This document shows positions 23,306-36,094 of a stretch of DNA of 64,000 nucleotides, one piece after another; position 1 is the stretch's first letter, and each line of letters opens with the position of its first letter. This stretch comes from Golubevia sp. BC0850 (Eukaryota > Basidiomycota > Exobasidiomycetes > Golubeviales > Golubeviaceae): NCBI GenBank assembly GCA_012976225.1, contig JAAVVG010000001.1, positions 558,001 to 622,000 on the forward strand, read 5' to 3'. Made by a program: the position numbers and the translations under genes. The notes under the pieces are model-generated. The model was not told the DNA's origin. It did not search any database and worked only from the letters and a program-made list of their open reading frames with translations.

Positions 23306-24621
23306 TTAGAGGCTCTTTTCCTCGAAGTTGAGGCTTTGAGGGCTAGAGTTGGGTGAGGCGTGCGCTCTCGAAATGCTGGGTTTCAAATTGATGAAATCTA
23401 GATTGATGTCCAACCTTAATTCTGAACTTCCAAGTGCATCCAATCCAAGAGAGTTTTTCCTGAGCTCTTCCTGATTCGAGTCCCTCGCCAGACAGGCTGC
23501 TAGGAGAACAATAGGGTAAGCTTTTGATAACAATTCGAGAGGTATGTGGAACTTGGCGTCGACACAGCAAAACCAAAGTAGAGCCGTAGCAATGGTCAAA
23601 CTTGCTATAGCAAGATTGGAACAGAAGGACAATAGAATTATTCTGTAGAGAACCTTTTCTGTCCTTCTGAAAGGACTGCGCATGGCCAGGAGAGCTCGTG
23701 CGAAGACCACCGCTACGCAGATGTTCAAAATTGCTGTGAAGAAGATCTGGGTCGTGAATAAAGCTGGGAGAAAGGGGGTGAGAGAGGAAGAACAAAAGTC
23801 AGATCAGTAGGAGTGCTCTAGGTGTCACATCTCTGATTGAATTCAACTTACGCCCTACAGGCCAAGGTCTAGGATCATCCAACGACCATCTTGAGTAGGA
23901 ATAAACTAACGTCAGTTCCCCTAATCCTAATTCACAGAGAAGTAAAATCATCCAGATTTCTTTGAGGAACTTTGGCTTGGAAAGTAGACTCCAACATCTG
24001 CGTCAGAATGGATGAAACAAGGGGTTGGATGGGGATGGACAGAGCTGACGGGCGAGTAGCAGAGACCTCAACTCACCTGTAGCCGAAGTAGGTCTGAGCT
24101 AGTACTTGAACTTTTGGATCGAAAACAGGGAGGTCAGAGGAGTGTAGAACAAGGCCTTGAAGGCGAAGGGAGTTTGGAGTGTTTACTAACCTGGGATACG
24201 AACGACGTAAGTGGTACAAGTCTCCCAGACTGGAAAATAATGAAGCTCTTGACTCGAGATCCTCCAACAAACAAGGAAGCACAGACCAGTGCCGACAAGC
24301 TCCAGTATGGTCGAGGTCCCAACCTGATCAATCAAAACAGGCATCAGTGAATTCTGTCTCCCCTCTCAACCTCCAATATGGACTCACTATGATTTGAAGA
24401 AGTGGTGAATCTGTCTTTCTGTAGCGAATGAAATATCTTTGAGGTTGAGGGGTTGAGAACGCGGAAAACAAGGGTCAGTATGTGAAGTCGTTGGGCACGC
24501 ACCGCTCTGAGACTCACAAAATCACCATGCATAAGTAAGCCCCTTCCAGCACAAATCCGAGCTGATTGGCTAGAGATAGAATTGCTAAAGTGTTTGTGGC
24601 ATCGTGGTAGCCATGCTGCAT
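23306..24621 (-). CDS. Multi-pass membrane protein, DUF6534-like (paralogue 1)
   Basis: Six exons (24621-24518, 24436-24388, 24323-24191, 24110-24077, 23997-23852, 23763-23306) encode 307 residues. Hydrophobic segments are spread as in a seven-helix protein: LGFVLEGAYLCMVIL, VGTGLCFLVCWRI, WMILLLCELGLGELTLV, FFTAILNICVAVVFA, ASLTIATALLWFC and YPIVLLAACLA. The last helix followed by a soluble Ser-rich tail is the layout of fungal DUF6534 proteins, which are of unknown function and common in basidiomycetes. All phases close. It is a tandem neighbour and distant paralogue of 24917-26083, with equivalent motifs DPRPWPVG and NPSPHPVL before the fifth helix. No ligand can be inferred. Confidence 0.7.
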
Positions 24622-24916
24622 GTTTGCGGGTGAAGGAAAATGGGAGGGAAGAAATTCTATGCGGAAATTCAGTCCTCTCTTATACTTGTTTAGCCTGCAA
24701 AGAAGGTCGGACCCTCTCTCTTGCCTTTAGTCCGTTCGATCCGAAGTAAAATTGATCGGGAGGCCGAACCAGGTAGGCACTCTTCAAGAAAAAAACAGGT
24801 TCAACACCTTCTGAGAGTCCAACCTCCTCCGATTGACTCCATCATTCCAAGGTGAGATTACAGAAAGTTTGCTACAATATTGAAAGATTTACAAACTGGT
24901 AGATTTAAGGCAAAAT

Positions 24917-26083
24917 TCAATGCTTCAATCTTGGAGGATCTATGTTAAGATCCAACGATGGAGTCTCGAGGGCAGTGAAATAGTCCCGCATTCTTCCTCT
25001 TGCTAGCAACCCGAGCAGAAAAATAAAGGTATAGCACCGGTAAAGGATCTCAAATGGTAGATGAGACCATTGAACATCTCCTTGAAGGGCGAAAGTGATG
25101 AGCACAGAAATTGAAAGTGCGGCTAGAATTAGATTTGAGACTGGAGAGATTATGGGGTCAGAAGCGATTTGATTGTTGAGCATTTCTCAACCACGAGAGA
25201 CTCACTGATAAGATTTCGAACGATGAAGTGAATCGCTTTATCGCTATGTCTCATGGAAGATCTTAGTGCTAGAAGCTTTGCGGATAAGGAACCTATCATG
25301 AGAGAATCCATCACGATCATCGAAGCCATGTACAATTTGAAGACGCCCGCTGTTTGGGAAGGGGATGTCAGAAGTTAAGTAAAAAAACTTTTCTCAAGTC
25401 CAGATAGTATGACTCCCAGTCCTTCCCGATACGAGTCTGAGACAGATTGGGATCTGAAGACATCTGACTCACGGAGAACTGGGTGTGGGGAGGGGTTGTT
25501 AATGAAGATTACCGTCATGATGAACATGGATTCTCCAGCTGCAAACTCTAGAAGTATTGCAAGTACCAGAAGAATACCAAGCCAGAGAGGTCTGGAGAAG
25601 AGTGACCACGTCAATAAGGCAAGGAAAACTTGTGCCACTTGAACTGAAATCAGCCTGAGCATCATCTCTAGAGGTACGTAAAGATTGAAGCCGGAGTTCT
25701 CTGAAAATTTCAACTTCCATGAAAGGACGCATCTGACTACGGTAGCAGCAGACCTGTCAAAGGTACAGTAGAATAGTTGGAGGTCAAGCACACTTGAGTC
25801 GACACTCACTTCCCAACGGCCTTCTACTACTCACTCCAACAACATACAGAAGATCACCGTCGATAATATTGTATTTTTATCTGTTTTCTTCCATCTATGT
25901 AGGTAGCTGAAGTAGGAACGTTGGCACTCAGTCAGCGTGGCCAGCATCAGTCAACTGACGACCGTCTCTCTTCTTGAGTACTCACAGTATTGCAATGCCC
26001 ATAAACCCCCCATACCCAATATGACTCAAACTGAGTTTGAAGTCCAGAACTGCACTGTTCAGCTGATTAGAATTGAGACCCAT
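24917..26083 (-). CDS. Multi-pass membrane protein, DUF6534-like (paralogue 2)
   Basis: Five exons (26083-25986, 25906-25835, 25753-25473, 25349-25206, 25185-24917) encode 287 residues. Hydrophobic segments include HIGYGGFMGIAIL, ILSTVIFCMLLE, LISVQVAQVFLALLTW, LGILLVLAILLEF, SNLILAALSISVLITFAL and YTFIFLLGLLARGR, in the same order and spacing as paralogue 1. Exon 3 ends at a GTGAGT donor 18 codons after a weaker GTAATC site; only the former keeps the frame. The two genes lie head-to-tail about 300 bp apart and share little primary sequence, so the duplication is old. The function is unknown. Confidence 0.7.
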
Positions 26084-26986
26084 TAGAAAAGCGGAAAGGG
26101 GCAAGAACCGAAAAGTTCTCATCTTATATCGACTCCTTTAAAATAGAACGGGAGTCCGAGAGATAGGGATTATTGGGTTTGGATCTCGAAGAAAGGCATT
26201 TCAGACCTCTTCCCGAAATGTGCATGGACCGACGAGGCTCATGCTACCTCCTGAGGGAAGATCATCCACGCATGAGAATGTTGACAGATGCCCCTCTTCT
26301 TGCCCGGGCTCCTCCTTTTTCCCCAAAAAGAACAAAAAGGGGGAAAGCATCTCGCTTCTTGACTTGATGACGCCCGCAGTACGATCATCCTTCGAGAGCA
26401 CCTTGACATTTAGGAAACGTTTTTGATTTAAAGAGTGGTCGCACCCGAAACATCAGGAGTGATCGAGTATTGCCAAGTGGAAGGATCCGGAGCAGAGGAT
26501 CCTTTTCGTACGCCAATATTGAAGCGTTGAAGATGTGTTGCAACTTGTGAGAAGGGGGACTTGAGTGCTGCACAGGACTGAGATCTTCCAACCAGAAGGA
26601 GGTGACTGTTCAGAAATCAACTGAACCAGTCCGGTGAGAAAGGGGAAAGTTTAAAGCAGAGTGAGTATACCTGAACATCTGAACTCCTAGTACAGACTCG
26701 TGGCGAGAATACGTAGGAGCGAGCCTGCGAGTCTTGAAGTTGCAACTTCAGGAAGGAGGATTGACGAAATGTTTGTGATTGAGCTTCTTTCGAAAGCCAA
26801 GCGCAGCAGAGCTGGTAGCTGTTGTCGAGAAGAAGTAACACTTCAGACGCCACCCGATTTCAACTTGAAGGTCAACAGATCAAGTCTACCGAGTGGTAGA
26901 CTCATTGAATTGAAGAATAGAGGTAAGTCTTAAAGTGACAGGATCATTCAGGTATTCGGAAGAGAACACAGAAGCTGTTTAGTAGT
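26084..26986. other. Gene-free stretch between paralogue 2 and the MAPEG gene
   Basis: About 900 bp with no supported gene, repeat or RNA. Short open frames on both strands have no family signal. It contains the paralogue 2 promoter and the 3' end of the MAPEG gene. Confidence 0.4.
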
Positions 26987-28069
26987 TTACTTGAATCCGA
27001 GGAAGCTCTTGAGTGGCTCGTAACCCAAGTTGAGCTGGAGAGGACGAGGATAGCACGATCGTCGTCAGATGAAATCGGAACAATTCAAGTATGGTTTTAT
27101 CTCTTTCTCTCCATTTCCTTTTCAAGCTCTTTTCCAAGCACCACAGTTCCTGTCTGACATCTGATAACTCACATTGTACAAACCAGCTCCAACGGTGATG
27201 ACGTCTATTGAAGATTAGGGGAGAGAGACAGGGAGTAAGTAAGAAGCTCCAAAATCAAATCGAGCTTTCCTGAATACCCTCTTGCCTGTTATTCGACTCC
27301 AGATGTCTCCGCTTTCTTGCTTTCAAACTATCCCAGTGCACTTACAGGTAGCGATGATTCCGATGGGCCTTCCAACTCCAACAGTGTCGTTAGCGCGAAT
27401 ACCAATTTCAGCATGAGCAACACGAGCCAAGAAGAGAGCAGAGTAAGCACCGTGGACGAGAGAAGTTGGAGCACCATTGAGTTCAGCCAGGAAGATTAGG
27501 AAGAAAGTGAAAGGAGCGTTTTCAGAGAAGCTGGAAGATGAGGGAGAAGAGCAGATCAAGAATCAGAAAATCACATAAAACTTCATCCTCAGAAAGAGCT
27601 TCAAAGACAACGCCTTGAGTAGAGAGAGCATTCAAGACAGTTCCTCCCACCACCTCAACCTCATCTACTCCATCTAAATGTTTCAGCACTTACTTTCCGT
27701 GGGCACGAATGGAACGTTTTAGCTTGGATTCAGTTTCAGCATCAGAAGCGCTGGCTTTGTGCTTTGGGTCTCTAATGGATCCACTGTGAATGAGAAAGGT
27801 CGGAAGTAAATTGTTAGCTGTGTCAAACCATCTCTAATGAGAATAGAAGCAACTCACGAATCACCATCACCGATCATGATTCCAGACTTGATTCTCAGAG
27901 CCATAACATTACTGGATAGGTAAGTGTAGTAACCTGAGCGTTTGATTGTTGGATGGGTAGGTCGTCAGTGAGAGAGCGATTACAAGCAAGCAAGGTGAAT
28001 CAGACAGGACTCACCTGAGAAGAGAGCTGAGTGAGCTAGAGAAGCTGGAGATAAGACGAATAGAGGCAT
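26987..28069 (-). CDS. MAPEG-family membrane protein (microsomal glutathione transferase-like)
   Basis: Six exons (28069-28015, 27933-27858, 27783-27694, 27530-27346, 27204-27173, 27034-26987) encode 161 residues, the normal MAPEG length. The hallmark RAHGNFSENAP is formed across the exon 3-4 splice, followed by the helix FTFFLIFLAELNGAP and GAYSALFLARVAHAEI. Other helices are at the N-terminus and near VITVGAGLYNLNLG. The family includes glutathione-dependent transferases and peroxidases in endoplasmic reticulum membranes. The exact reaction is not predictable from sequence. Exon 5 is 32 nt and exon 6 is 48 nt. The 201 bp up to the STH1 stop holds only its promoter and the STH1 3' UTR. Confidence 0.85.
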
Positions 28070-28270
28070 GTTGAAAGAATTTGACTTAGTTGAGTGAGTT
28101 TCCGAAAGAGGTGTTGTCGTGGTGGAAAGAACCGTCAAACAGAAGAACCACCTCCACCAACTCGTTAGCACTAAAATTAAAACGTGTTGTGATGAAATCG
28201 GTCACTCAAAGGGTCAACAAAAAAGTACAATTGGTTTCAACATTTCAAAGGTGTATCTAAGAATTTGAAT

Positions 28271-31200
28271 TTAAACAAATGAAGCAGGATTCATCGAGCT
28301 CTCTTCAACAAATTCACTCCCATTCATCTTCACGTTCCCTTGTCCATCTCCACCTTGTAATTGTTGCTCAGGAGCTGCTGAGAATCCAGTGAGCGAAGTT
28401 GGAGCGGGATCAGAATGGCCTGGAAGATCCGTATTGGCGCAGAACTTCTCGTAGGCTTCGTCGAAGACCTTTTGAAGCTCGACTGCGTCCAACCAGACCC
28501 AACTACCTTCTTGATTGTAGAGCTTGGCGTTGGCGAACATCTGATGGAAGTCGTTTCTGCAAGCAGAGACAGTACGGTAGGTTCTGTTAGTCAATCGTCT
28601 CTTGATTTGACGCATCGCAACTGGTTTGGCGATGAGACTGAGAGGCAAAGAGAAGGAAGGATCGGAAGTCAGGGAATGTAAAATCAGGATCTCGCGCTCT
28701 TACGCTTCCGTTTCGTCATCGTACTCACACATGATAGTCTGGGTAATCCATCTTCTTAGGAACGTCCAAGAACAGCGCGCAGCGCTTGCGACCAGTCTCT
28801 GGTTCGGCAGCGTCCTCGACAGCAGCGTAGCAAGAGAGCAGAGCTTCTCTCACCGCATCTCTCACTTCATCCTCTGGACCAGGCTGCTTTCTCTTCTTGG
28901 AGTTCCCCTTTGGCTGCTGAGAAGTACTGTCTCCATCGTAGTCAGGAGTTTGAGCTATTGATTCACTTCTTCTCTTCCTCTTCCTTCCTGGACCTGGAGA
29001 GTCGTTGGAGCCAGGTTCGGGAGATCCAGCTTGAGAGTCTTCGTATTCGTTTTGTTGACCTTTGGCTCTTCTCTTGGCATCTCTTTCTCTCTTCCTTTCG
29101 ACTACGTCCATCATGTCCACGTCGTCGTCCTCTAAGGCTTTCAAGAATTGATCCTCGGTCAAGCCGTCGTCGTAATGGACGATTCCTCTCTTACGATGAA
29201 CAGGTTCCTCCTCCGTCTCTTCAACGAAGGCACCGACAGCATCGAAGTCTTGCTGGTACAATGATGGTAATTCCTTCTCTTGAATCAACCTTGGTGGTTT
29301 CGGTCCCTTTCCGCCAGCGGCTTTCCAGATTGCTGCTTCGTTGTTCTCCCTTTCCTCGTCGATCTCTTGGAACTTTTCGATCTCATGTTCTCCTCTAGCG
29401 AGGATCTGGTTCAGTTCCTCGTCAGTGATCTCTCCGCCTCTCTCTTCGTCGTCATCATCGTTCGTTTCCAAAAGAGCTCTCAGAAGAGTTTCTCTTTCGT
29501 CTGCGGTTGCTTGGTTATCGAATTTACCAGCTTGAATAACCTTTCCATCGATCTGAAGCTTGTAATTTGCAGTCTCTAGAATGTGCTCCTCCACTGATTT
29601 CTCAGTGACCAGACGAAGAATTCTGACCTCCTGCTTTTGTCCGATACGATGAGCACGATCTTGAGCCTGCAAATCTTGATGAGGATTCCAATCGGAATCG
29701 TAGATGATGACAGTATCTGCTGTTTGAAGATTCAAACCCAGACCTCCGGCTCTGGTAGACAGAATGAAGATGAAGTAGTCCGAGTTTGGCTTGTTGAACT
29801 CTGCGAGCAGGTGAGAACGATCGTCGGGTTTGGTAGATCCATCTAGACGTAGATACTTGAAGTGACGGTAGCGAAGGAAATCTTCCATGATGTCCATGAT
29901 GGCAGTCATTTGGAAGAAGATCAGAACCTGGCGAAAGAAAAGAGAGGGAAGAGATAAAAGTGAGCGGTGTCAGTCGAACGCATACATCGAGTTCCTATTC
30001 GCGTTTCAGCATTCTGCTCACTCTATGACCAGTCCTGAAGAGCTTTGGGAGCAATCGGTCTAAGAGCTCGAACTTTCCGGAGACTCGATAGAGATCTGGA
30101 CCCGTCTCTTTGGAAGGATTGATTGCAGCTTCTACTTCTCCAAAGACGTAAGGATGATTACAGATCTTTCTAAGTTGCATGATGGCATTCTGAAGACCTC
30201 TTATTCCAATGTTCTTCTTCTTTCCAATGACAGCAGCTGTGTCATCTCCAGTCATGATCATCTTGTGTTTCTTCATTCCTTGGTAGAGCTTGGCTTGAAG
30301 AGAACTCATTTGACACTTGATGACCTTCTCCACCTTGTCTGGCAGTTCCGATTCGACATCCTTCTTCAATCTACGCAGCAAGAAAGGTCTGAGAACCTTA
30401 TGTAGACGCTTGATGATAAGAAGAGTCTCTTCTTCGGTCAACTGCATTCCGCTCTCTCCACCAGCGTTTGCGAAAGGAGTATTGAACCATTCATCAAAAG
30501 ACTTGACAGAGTTGAAGATCTTGGGTAAGACAAAGTTAAGCAGAGCCCACAGTTCTGGCAGGTTGTTTTGAAGAGGGGTACCAGTCAAAAGCAGACGATA
30601 TCTAGTCGAGTAGTAGGAAGTCAGAGTAATCGTAAGCTTGCTCTGAGTGTTCTTCATACGATGACCTTCATCAATGATCATATGAGCCCACTTAAGCTTT
30701 CCTAGGAGAGCTTTGTCCTTGATAACGTATTCGTAGGTCGTGAGAAGAACTTGGAAGTTGCCTTGACGTAGACGACCAGCTAGCTGCTTACGGACTCCTG
30801 GCGTTCCTTTGTAGACCAAGATAGAAACGGTAGGTGCCCATTTGTTGAACTCGTTGACCCAGTTGGTGAGAGTCGAGAGTGGTACGATGACGAGGAAAGG
30901 ACCGGATTGCTTCTTGCTCTCGATGAGAAAGGTGATAAGAGAGATGGTTTGAATAGTCTTTCCAAGACCCTGCAGATCAAAATCGAGAAATACGATGAGG
31001 GAGAAAGAACGAGATCAGATTCTTGTCTTCAAGCGAGTTTGCAGCTGTACTTCATCGACCGCTCCCACTCTCGGCTACTCACCATTTCGTCAGCTAGAAT
31101 ACCATTCAATCTGTTATTGTAGAGCGAAACCATCCATTGAAGACCCTTGACTTGATACTCCTTGAGCTTTCCACCAACCATAATGTTAGGTTGAGCAGTG

Positions 31201-33196
31201 ACGTGTTCGGTGATTCGATGAGCGACAGAGTAGTAATCGACCTTGCCCTTGTCTTCAGCGGGATCATCTTGTCTCTGAGCTCCGAACATGGTCTCGTCGA
31301 CAGCCACTCCAACCTCTTGATTGGCTGTCTGAGCAGCGATTTCATCTGCGGATAGAGGAGCGATTCCAGCTTTCTCGGCTGCGATGGCATCAGCGTGAAC
31401 GTCGTCGTTCTGCTGAGCTTGGACAGCTTGAGCCAAACCTTCCAGGTAAGCATCGGTTTGACGAATAAGATGGGTAATTCTCGTATCCTTGGCGGTGTCG
31501 ATAAGCTTGAGGTAAGCCTCTTCATCGTCAGCCTTGAGGGCGTTGAGACGTTCCTTAGCCACTCTTTCGACTCTCCTTGCTTCATCCTTCTCCGTATCCG
31601 CGTGCAGCTTCAGAACAGCTCTACCGATCTTGAGAGCTTGTTGAGAAGCAGCACGCTGAGCAGCGACTAGATCTCTACCATGATTGCAGATAGTCATGAG
31701 GTAATCCATATGTTTCTGCCTCGATCTCTTCTCTCTGTCCACTCTCTGTTTCCTCTCCAGCTGCTCAGTCTGCCTAGCATCTCTGAGAGTCTGCTTCTTG
31801 AAACGTCTGAAAGCTGTTCGATCCAAGGCTAGAGTAGTTGCTTGATTCATGCTCCTGACCACCTGTTCCCTGAGAGCTTTTTGACGATCTAACAGTTGCA
31901 AAGATTTCAATTCGATGATGGCTCTGATCTTGGAGTTGGCTTCTAGCTCGTTCTCCTTTCCCTGTAGAGCAGCGGCGGAACCGATGAGAGGAAGCTCGGA
32001 CATAGTAGAAGGTAGTTCTTCGAGTTCTCTGATCCTCTGATCGATCCTAGCCTTGGTGTAACGATCTCTTTCAGCCAAGAGAAGCTGAGGATCCATTCCA
32101 GCAGGCATCAAGCTCGGTGCTAGAAGTCTCTGCTGTTTGGTGGCTGTCATCTTGTCGGGAGATTGGAAGAAGTCCGATAGTAGAGTGAAGGGATGAGTGT
32201 ATGCGTTGTAGGGATAGATGGAACTTGAAGGATCGTCTTTTGGACCAGGGAACGTTGGAGCTTCCTTCTCTTCCTGCTCCTTCTGCTTTCCTTTCTCTTC
32301 TGACTTTGAGGGGGAAGCAGCGTCCTCTCCAGTCTTTCCATTGACTTCTTCGGCTCCGAGATGAGAGTTGATGGCAGCAGTTGCGAGCTGAACGGCTGGA
32401 GTAGATAGAGCGGAGACGTCTGGAAGTTCAGCTTGAAGATCCTCCTTTGCTTTGGCTGGGTCGAAGACTCCTGCCTGAACATGAGCTGGTAGAGTCATGT
32501 TACGAGCCAGCATCTTGTAAGCTACGATCTGATGTTTCAAAGCATCCAGTTGATCCTGGCCAAAAACGATGGTTTGAGGTTGAGCTGCTCCATTCGAAGA
32601 GGAGGAGGAAGCGGCAGCTTGAGGAGTACCGTTTGCTGGTCCAGTCGAGCCGTTCGTGGCTGGGGAAGGGAAAGAAGGAAGTCATTAGTTTCTGGTCCTT
32701 TGAGGCTCTAGCATCACGAGTAGTGAGGCGGAAGAGGGAAGGCTGGAACTCACTGGAGGTCTTCATCTTCTGACGCTGCGTGAGCTGCTGGTAGGTCTGG
32801 AAGGAGCGTAGCGTCTGCATGGTCTTTGTGAGTTCTGGATGATCCTTGTCATTTGCATGAAGAGTTGAAAGCTGTTGAGCTTTCTGTAAGAGGAAGACGG
32901 AGGGAAGGATGATACCATCATTCATCAGTTCTATCTCCAAGCCCCATCCAATTCCAATCCATCTCAATTTGCGGCCTTCATTAGTCAGACTCGTCCTTTC
33001 TAGGGGCTAAAGTACTCACTTGAACCAAAGCAGCCAGCTTCTCCCTCGTGAATCCACTGAACATTTGAGTTAGACGAGGTAGCAATTGCTGGACCTGCTG
33101 GTCTGTGAATTGAGCAACTTGCTGAGCGGTACCATTGAGAGCTGGAAGAGAAGCAGTCCCATTTTGAGCAGATGCAGCAGGAGAAGGAGACGTCAT
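28271..33196 (-). CDS. STH1: SNF2-family chromatin remodelling ATPase (Sth1/Snf2 type)
   Basis: Six exons (33196-33020, 32883-32754, 32659-31083, 30969-30022, 29927-28729, 28637-28271) encode 1465 residues. Domains in order: a QLQ-like segment at about 125-160, an HSA-like basic helix around [19 protein letters not shown], the SNF2 ATPase with GLGKT at 629-633 and DEGH at 728-731, helicase C motifs [12 protein letters not shown] and [11 protein letters not shown], a SnAC-like region, and a C-terminal bromodomain ([14 protein letters not shown]). This is the catalytic subunit of an RSC/SWI-SNF complex that moves nucleosomes. The order QLQ-HSA-ATPase-bromodomain separates it from ISWI and CHD. 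It is divergent from the CofD-like gene. Sth1 and Snf2 cannot be told apart here. Confidence 0.95.
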
Positions 33197-33500
33197 GATT
33201 CTTTGAAGTGACTGGAACGTTTGAGGATGAAGTTTGAAGATGAGGATGGTAGAGGAGAAGAGGGAGGATTGGCGGGTACTGTCTATCTGTAGCGAAAGTT
33301 GATCTTGATAGTAAGTCTAAAAGAAGGTGATGAGTTGAACCGACTATCCAACTGAATTGCTGACCTTGCAATCTTCCAATTCTCCCAAAGTGTTGCTCTT
33401 GGGATTGATTTCGAAGAAGCGCGCTGCTGCTGTTGGAAGATCGCGATGCAAAGAGGGGGACAAGACAATCTGCTCGTCTTTCAAGACCATTCTTCGCGGG
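33197..33500. promoter_or_regulatory. Shared divergent promoter of STH1 and CofD-like gene
   Basis: 304 bp separate the two start codons. The plus-strand frame is open from 33357 but lacks an upstream ATG, so the ATG at 33501 is used. No clear TATA box. Confidence 0.35.
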
Positions 33501-36094
33501 ATGTCTAATCCTCTTTCTTCTCCTCCTTTCAATTCAGACTTAAACTCTAACTCAGAATCACAGGAAAGGTCGATTCCAAATGGAGAGGAGCCGCTTCTCA
33601 CAACCCCAACTCTCTCCAACCATCCGATCCCGAACTCCTCTGAGGACTCTGCCTACTTGGAGGACGCTGCTTTTGGTCCGCATCCTCTAGCTACTCTATC
33701 CGTCAATGAAAATCAGAATGAGGAACACAAGATAGACCGTCAGACAGGAGCTAGCCGATCGAACCTTCATCTTCCATTAACACCGCAGAGACCTCCAATT
33801 CCTTCGTCTTCATCCTCGTCGCATGACCTCTCTCTTCTCGGTCCAGTCATCGTCATTTCAGGTGGAAGTGGTTGGAACTCTTTGGTCAGTTCGACGCCTT
33901 CCAACACGACGCATTGTCTACCCGTTTCCGACGATGGAGGCTCGTCCAGTGAAATCATCAGGGTCTTAGGTTAGTTGGGCGCCAGAGGAGCTTCTTCTTG
34001 CCTCCTTCTTTTTCGACACCTGACCTTTTAAACTCTGACTATCATCATAGGTGGGCCGTCAATAGGAGACCTTCGTTCCAGATTAGTTCGATTGATCCCG
34101 TTGCCTCCGACAGATCTCGACCTTCAGCAAGCTTCCTCAACTCTGCTTCAAGCTCCTTCCTCAAACTATGCAGTCCATCAACTTCTATCTTACCGTCTGC
34201 CTTCGAAAGGCCAAGTGAAAGTTATCAAACAAGAATGGCTGGAGATTCTTGAGGGCAAACATCATCTGTGGAAAGGGATTGAGCCTGAAAGGAAGGAAGT
34301 AATCAGAGGCTTCTTGGTCCACTTCCAGAGCGAAGTTCTGAGACGAAGTCATCGTAACTTCGAGTTCAGAGGGATGAGCGTCGGGAATGCGTTCTTAGCG
34401 TGAGTTCGGAAGCGGAAGATCTTTCTTCTTTTAACCACCTTTCTGATCTTCTACTCGATCATTACTCTCCCACCTTTCATTCTTCCTCGGTCCCTTATTC
34501 TCGGTTGCCACACAGTGCATCCCAGAAATTTTTCCGATCTATTCAATCTGCCATTTTCCTGTTCTCAGTGACTACTCAAATGCATCTCTCGTCGAGCAAA
34601 GTCTTACCCGTCATCAACACCAATCACACAGCAACAATAGCAGCTGAGCTGGAGAACGATGAAATAGTGGTCGGGCAATGTGAGATCTCTCATCCCGTTA
34701 GAAGCCCTCCCAAAGCGTCAACCTCCAATCCTACGAGTTCAAATCAGGCGGGAGGTAGCTGGAACTGGAACGTCAAGAACTTTGATCCTCCCTCTGACCC
34801 TATCTCTGAGCATGGCAATGGAACATCTCAGTCAGGAATTGCAGGAACCCCCACATCACAGATCTTCGATCCCTTTTCGACACACCACCTGAGGGTCTCA
34901 GGTGGGTTCGAGGCTCTCGTCTCCTCTTCAAGCAGCAGACCGATGCCTTCTCCAAGCTTACTGGCAGTTGGGAACTCTGGAGATGGACTGGATCCAGAAC
35001 AAGAAGACGATCAAGAGCAAGAAGATGAGGACGACGATGAATGTTTCGTCGAAGATCAGGGGGCTTCTACTTCAAGCGGTGCGAAGACTAACGCTGGAAC
35101 TGAGAAAAGTGCGAGGGGCAACGTGGCATTTGACAAAGACAAGGGAGAAAGTCAAGAAGATCAGCTGGGTGCTAGAATCAAAAGTGAGTAGCCTTTGTCG
35201 CGATTCTCCCCTCGATTCGTGTTGTGTGAAGCATCTGATCCCTCCACCCCCCTCTCTTCTCTCTTCAGGAATCTACTATGTCAATGTGAGCTCCCAACAG
35301 GATGATTTTTGAACAAGCTGAAAGAACACTAACGACCACTTCCATCCCTTCTCAGGCCTATCGTCACGAAGTTTTTCCAAGACCGAATCCAGAAATTATT
35401 ACTTCTTTATCACAATCCAAAACCTTGATCTATTCTTGTGGCTCTCTGTGGACAAGTTTGATGCCCTGTCTTGTCTTGAGAGGGGTTGCGGCTTCCATAG
35501 CCAAGTTTTCAAGCTTGAAAATCAAAGTTCTGCTCTTGAACACCACTCACGATAGAGAGACGAGAGGCATGGACGCTATCGACTTCTTGAGGTGAGTCGC
35601 ATCTTCCTTCACTCATGGCCGCTCTTGCACTGAATCGCTTCTATCTCTCTCTTCCTCTCCTTCTTACCCTTTCCAAAGAGTTATCACAGATTCACTCAAC
35701 AGAAGTGACTCTCCGCTTTCAGATCCAGATGAAGTGCCCAAGACAGTCTATCAAAGTAAAGACTTCGTTACTCATTTGATCTACTTCGAAGCTGGAGAGA
35801 TCAAGGTAGATCTTGAAAAGATGAAAGTGAGTAGCTGGACCAATGAATCCTGGCTTCCACTCTCGGTTCTGACGCGCCTACTTTCCAACTCCTTCGAATT
35901 TTCTCGTACTGCTCCTTTCCTCTCCTTTTCCGAATGGTATCTTCACCTCACAGGAGATGGGTATAAAATGCGTCAAGGCTATCCCAACTTCGAAGCCAGA
36001 AGCGGACAGCCTTGGAAATTCGAAAGCCCCGATTTTCGAAGAAGAGAGCGTAAGGAGAGCGCTGGAGGTCGTTTCGAGAAGTGTTGGATCCTGA
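33501..36094 (+). CDS. CofD/YvcK-like (UPF0052) protein
   Basis: Seven exons (33501-33969, 34051-34399, 34516-35183, 35269-35285, 35356-35591, 35679-35826, 35954-36094) encode 675 residues. After a 113-residue Ser/Pro-rich leader comes the CofD fold: VIVISGGSGWNSLV, LPVSDDGGSSSEIIRVLG, then GGPSIGDLRSRLVRLIP made by the exon 1-2 splice. Later come VLPVINTNHTATIAAELE and GQCEISHP, an acidic insertion, YSCGSLWTSLMPCLVL and a C-terminal HLIYFEAGEIKVDLEKM. Bacterial relatives are the 2-phospholactate transferase CofD (cofactor F420) and YvcK, a UDP-sugar-binding regulator. Fungi are not known to make F420, so a nucleotide-sugar-binding role is more likely; this is inference. Exon 4 is a 17-nt microexon. 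Confidence 0.85.

Noticed and set aside
25375-25472. Extension of DUF6534-like paralogue 2 exon 3 to the stop at 25375
   Set aside because: The GTGAGT donor at 25472 gives the family-like continuation into the next exon; the read-through peptide has no membrane helix.
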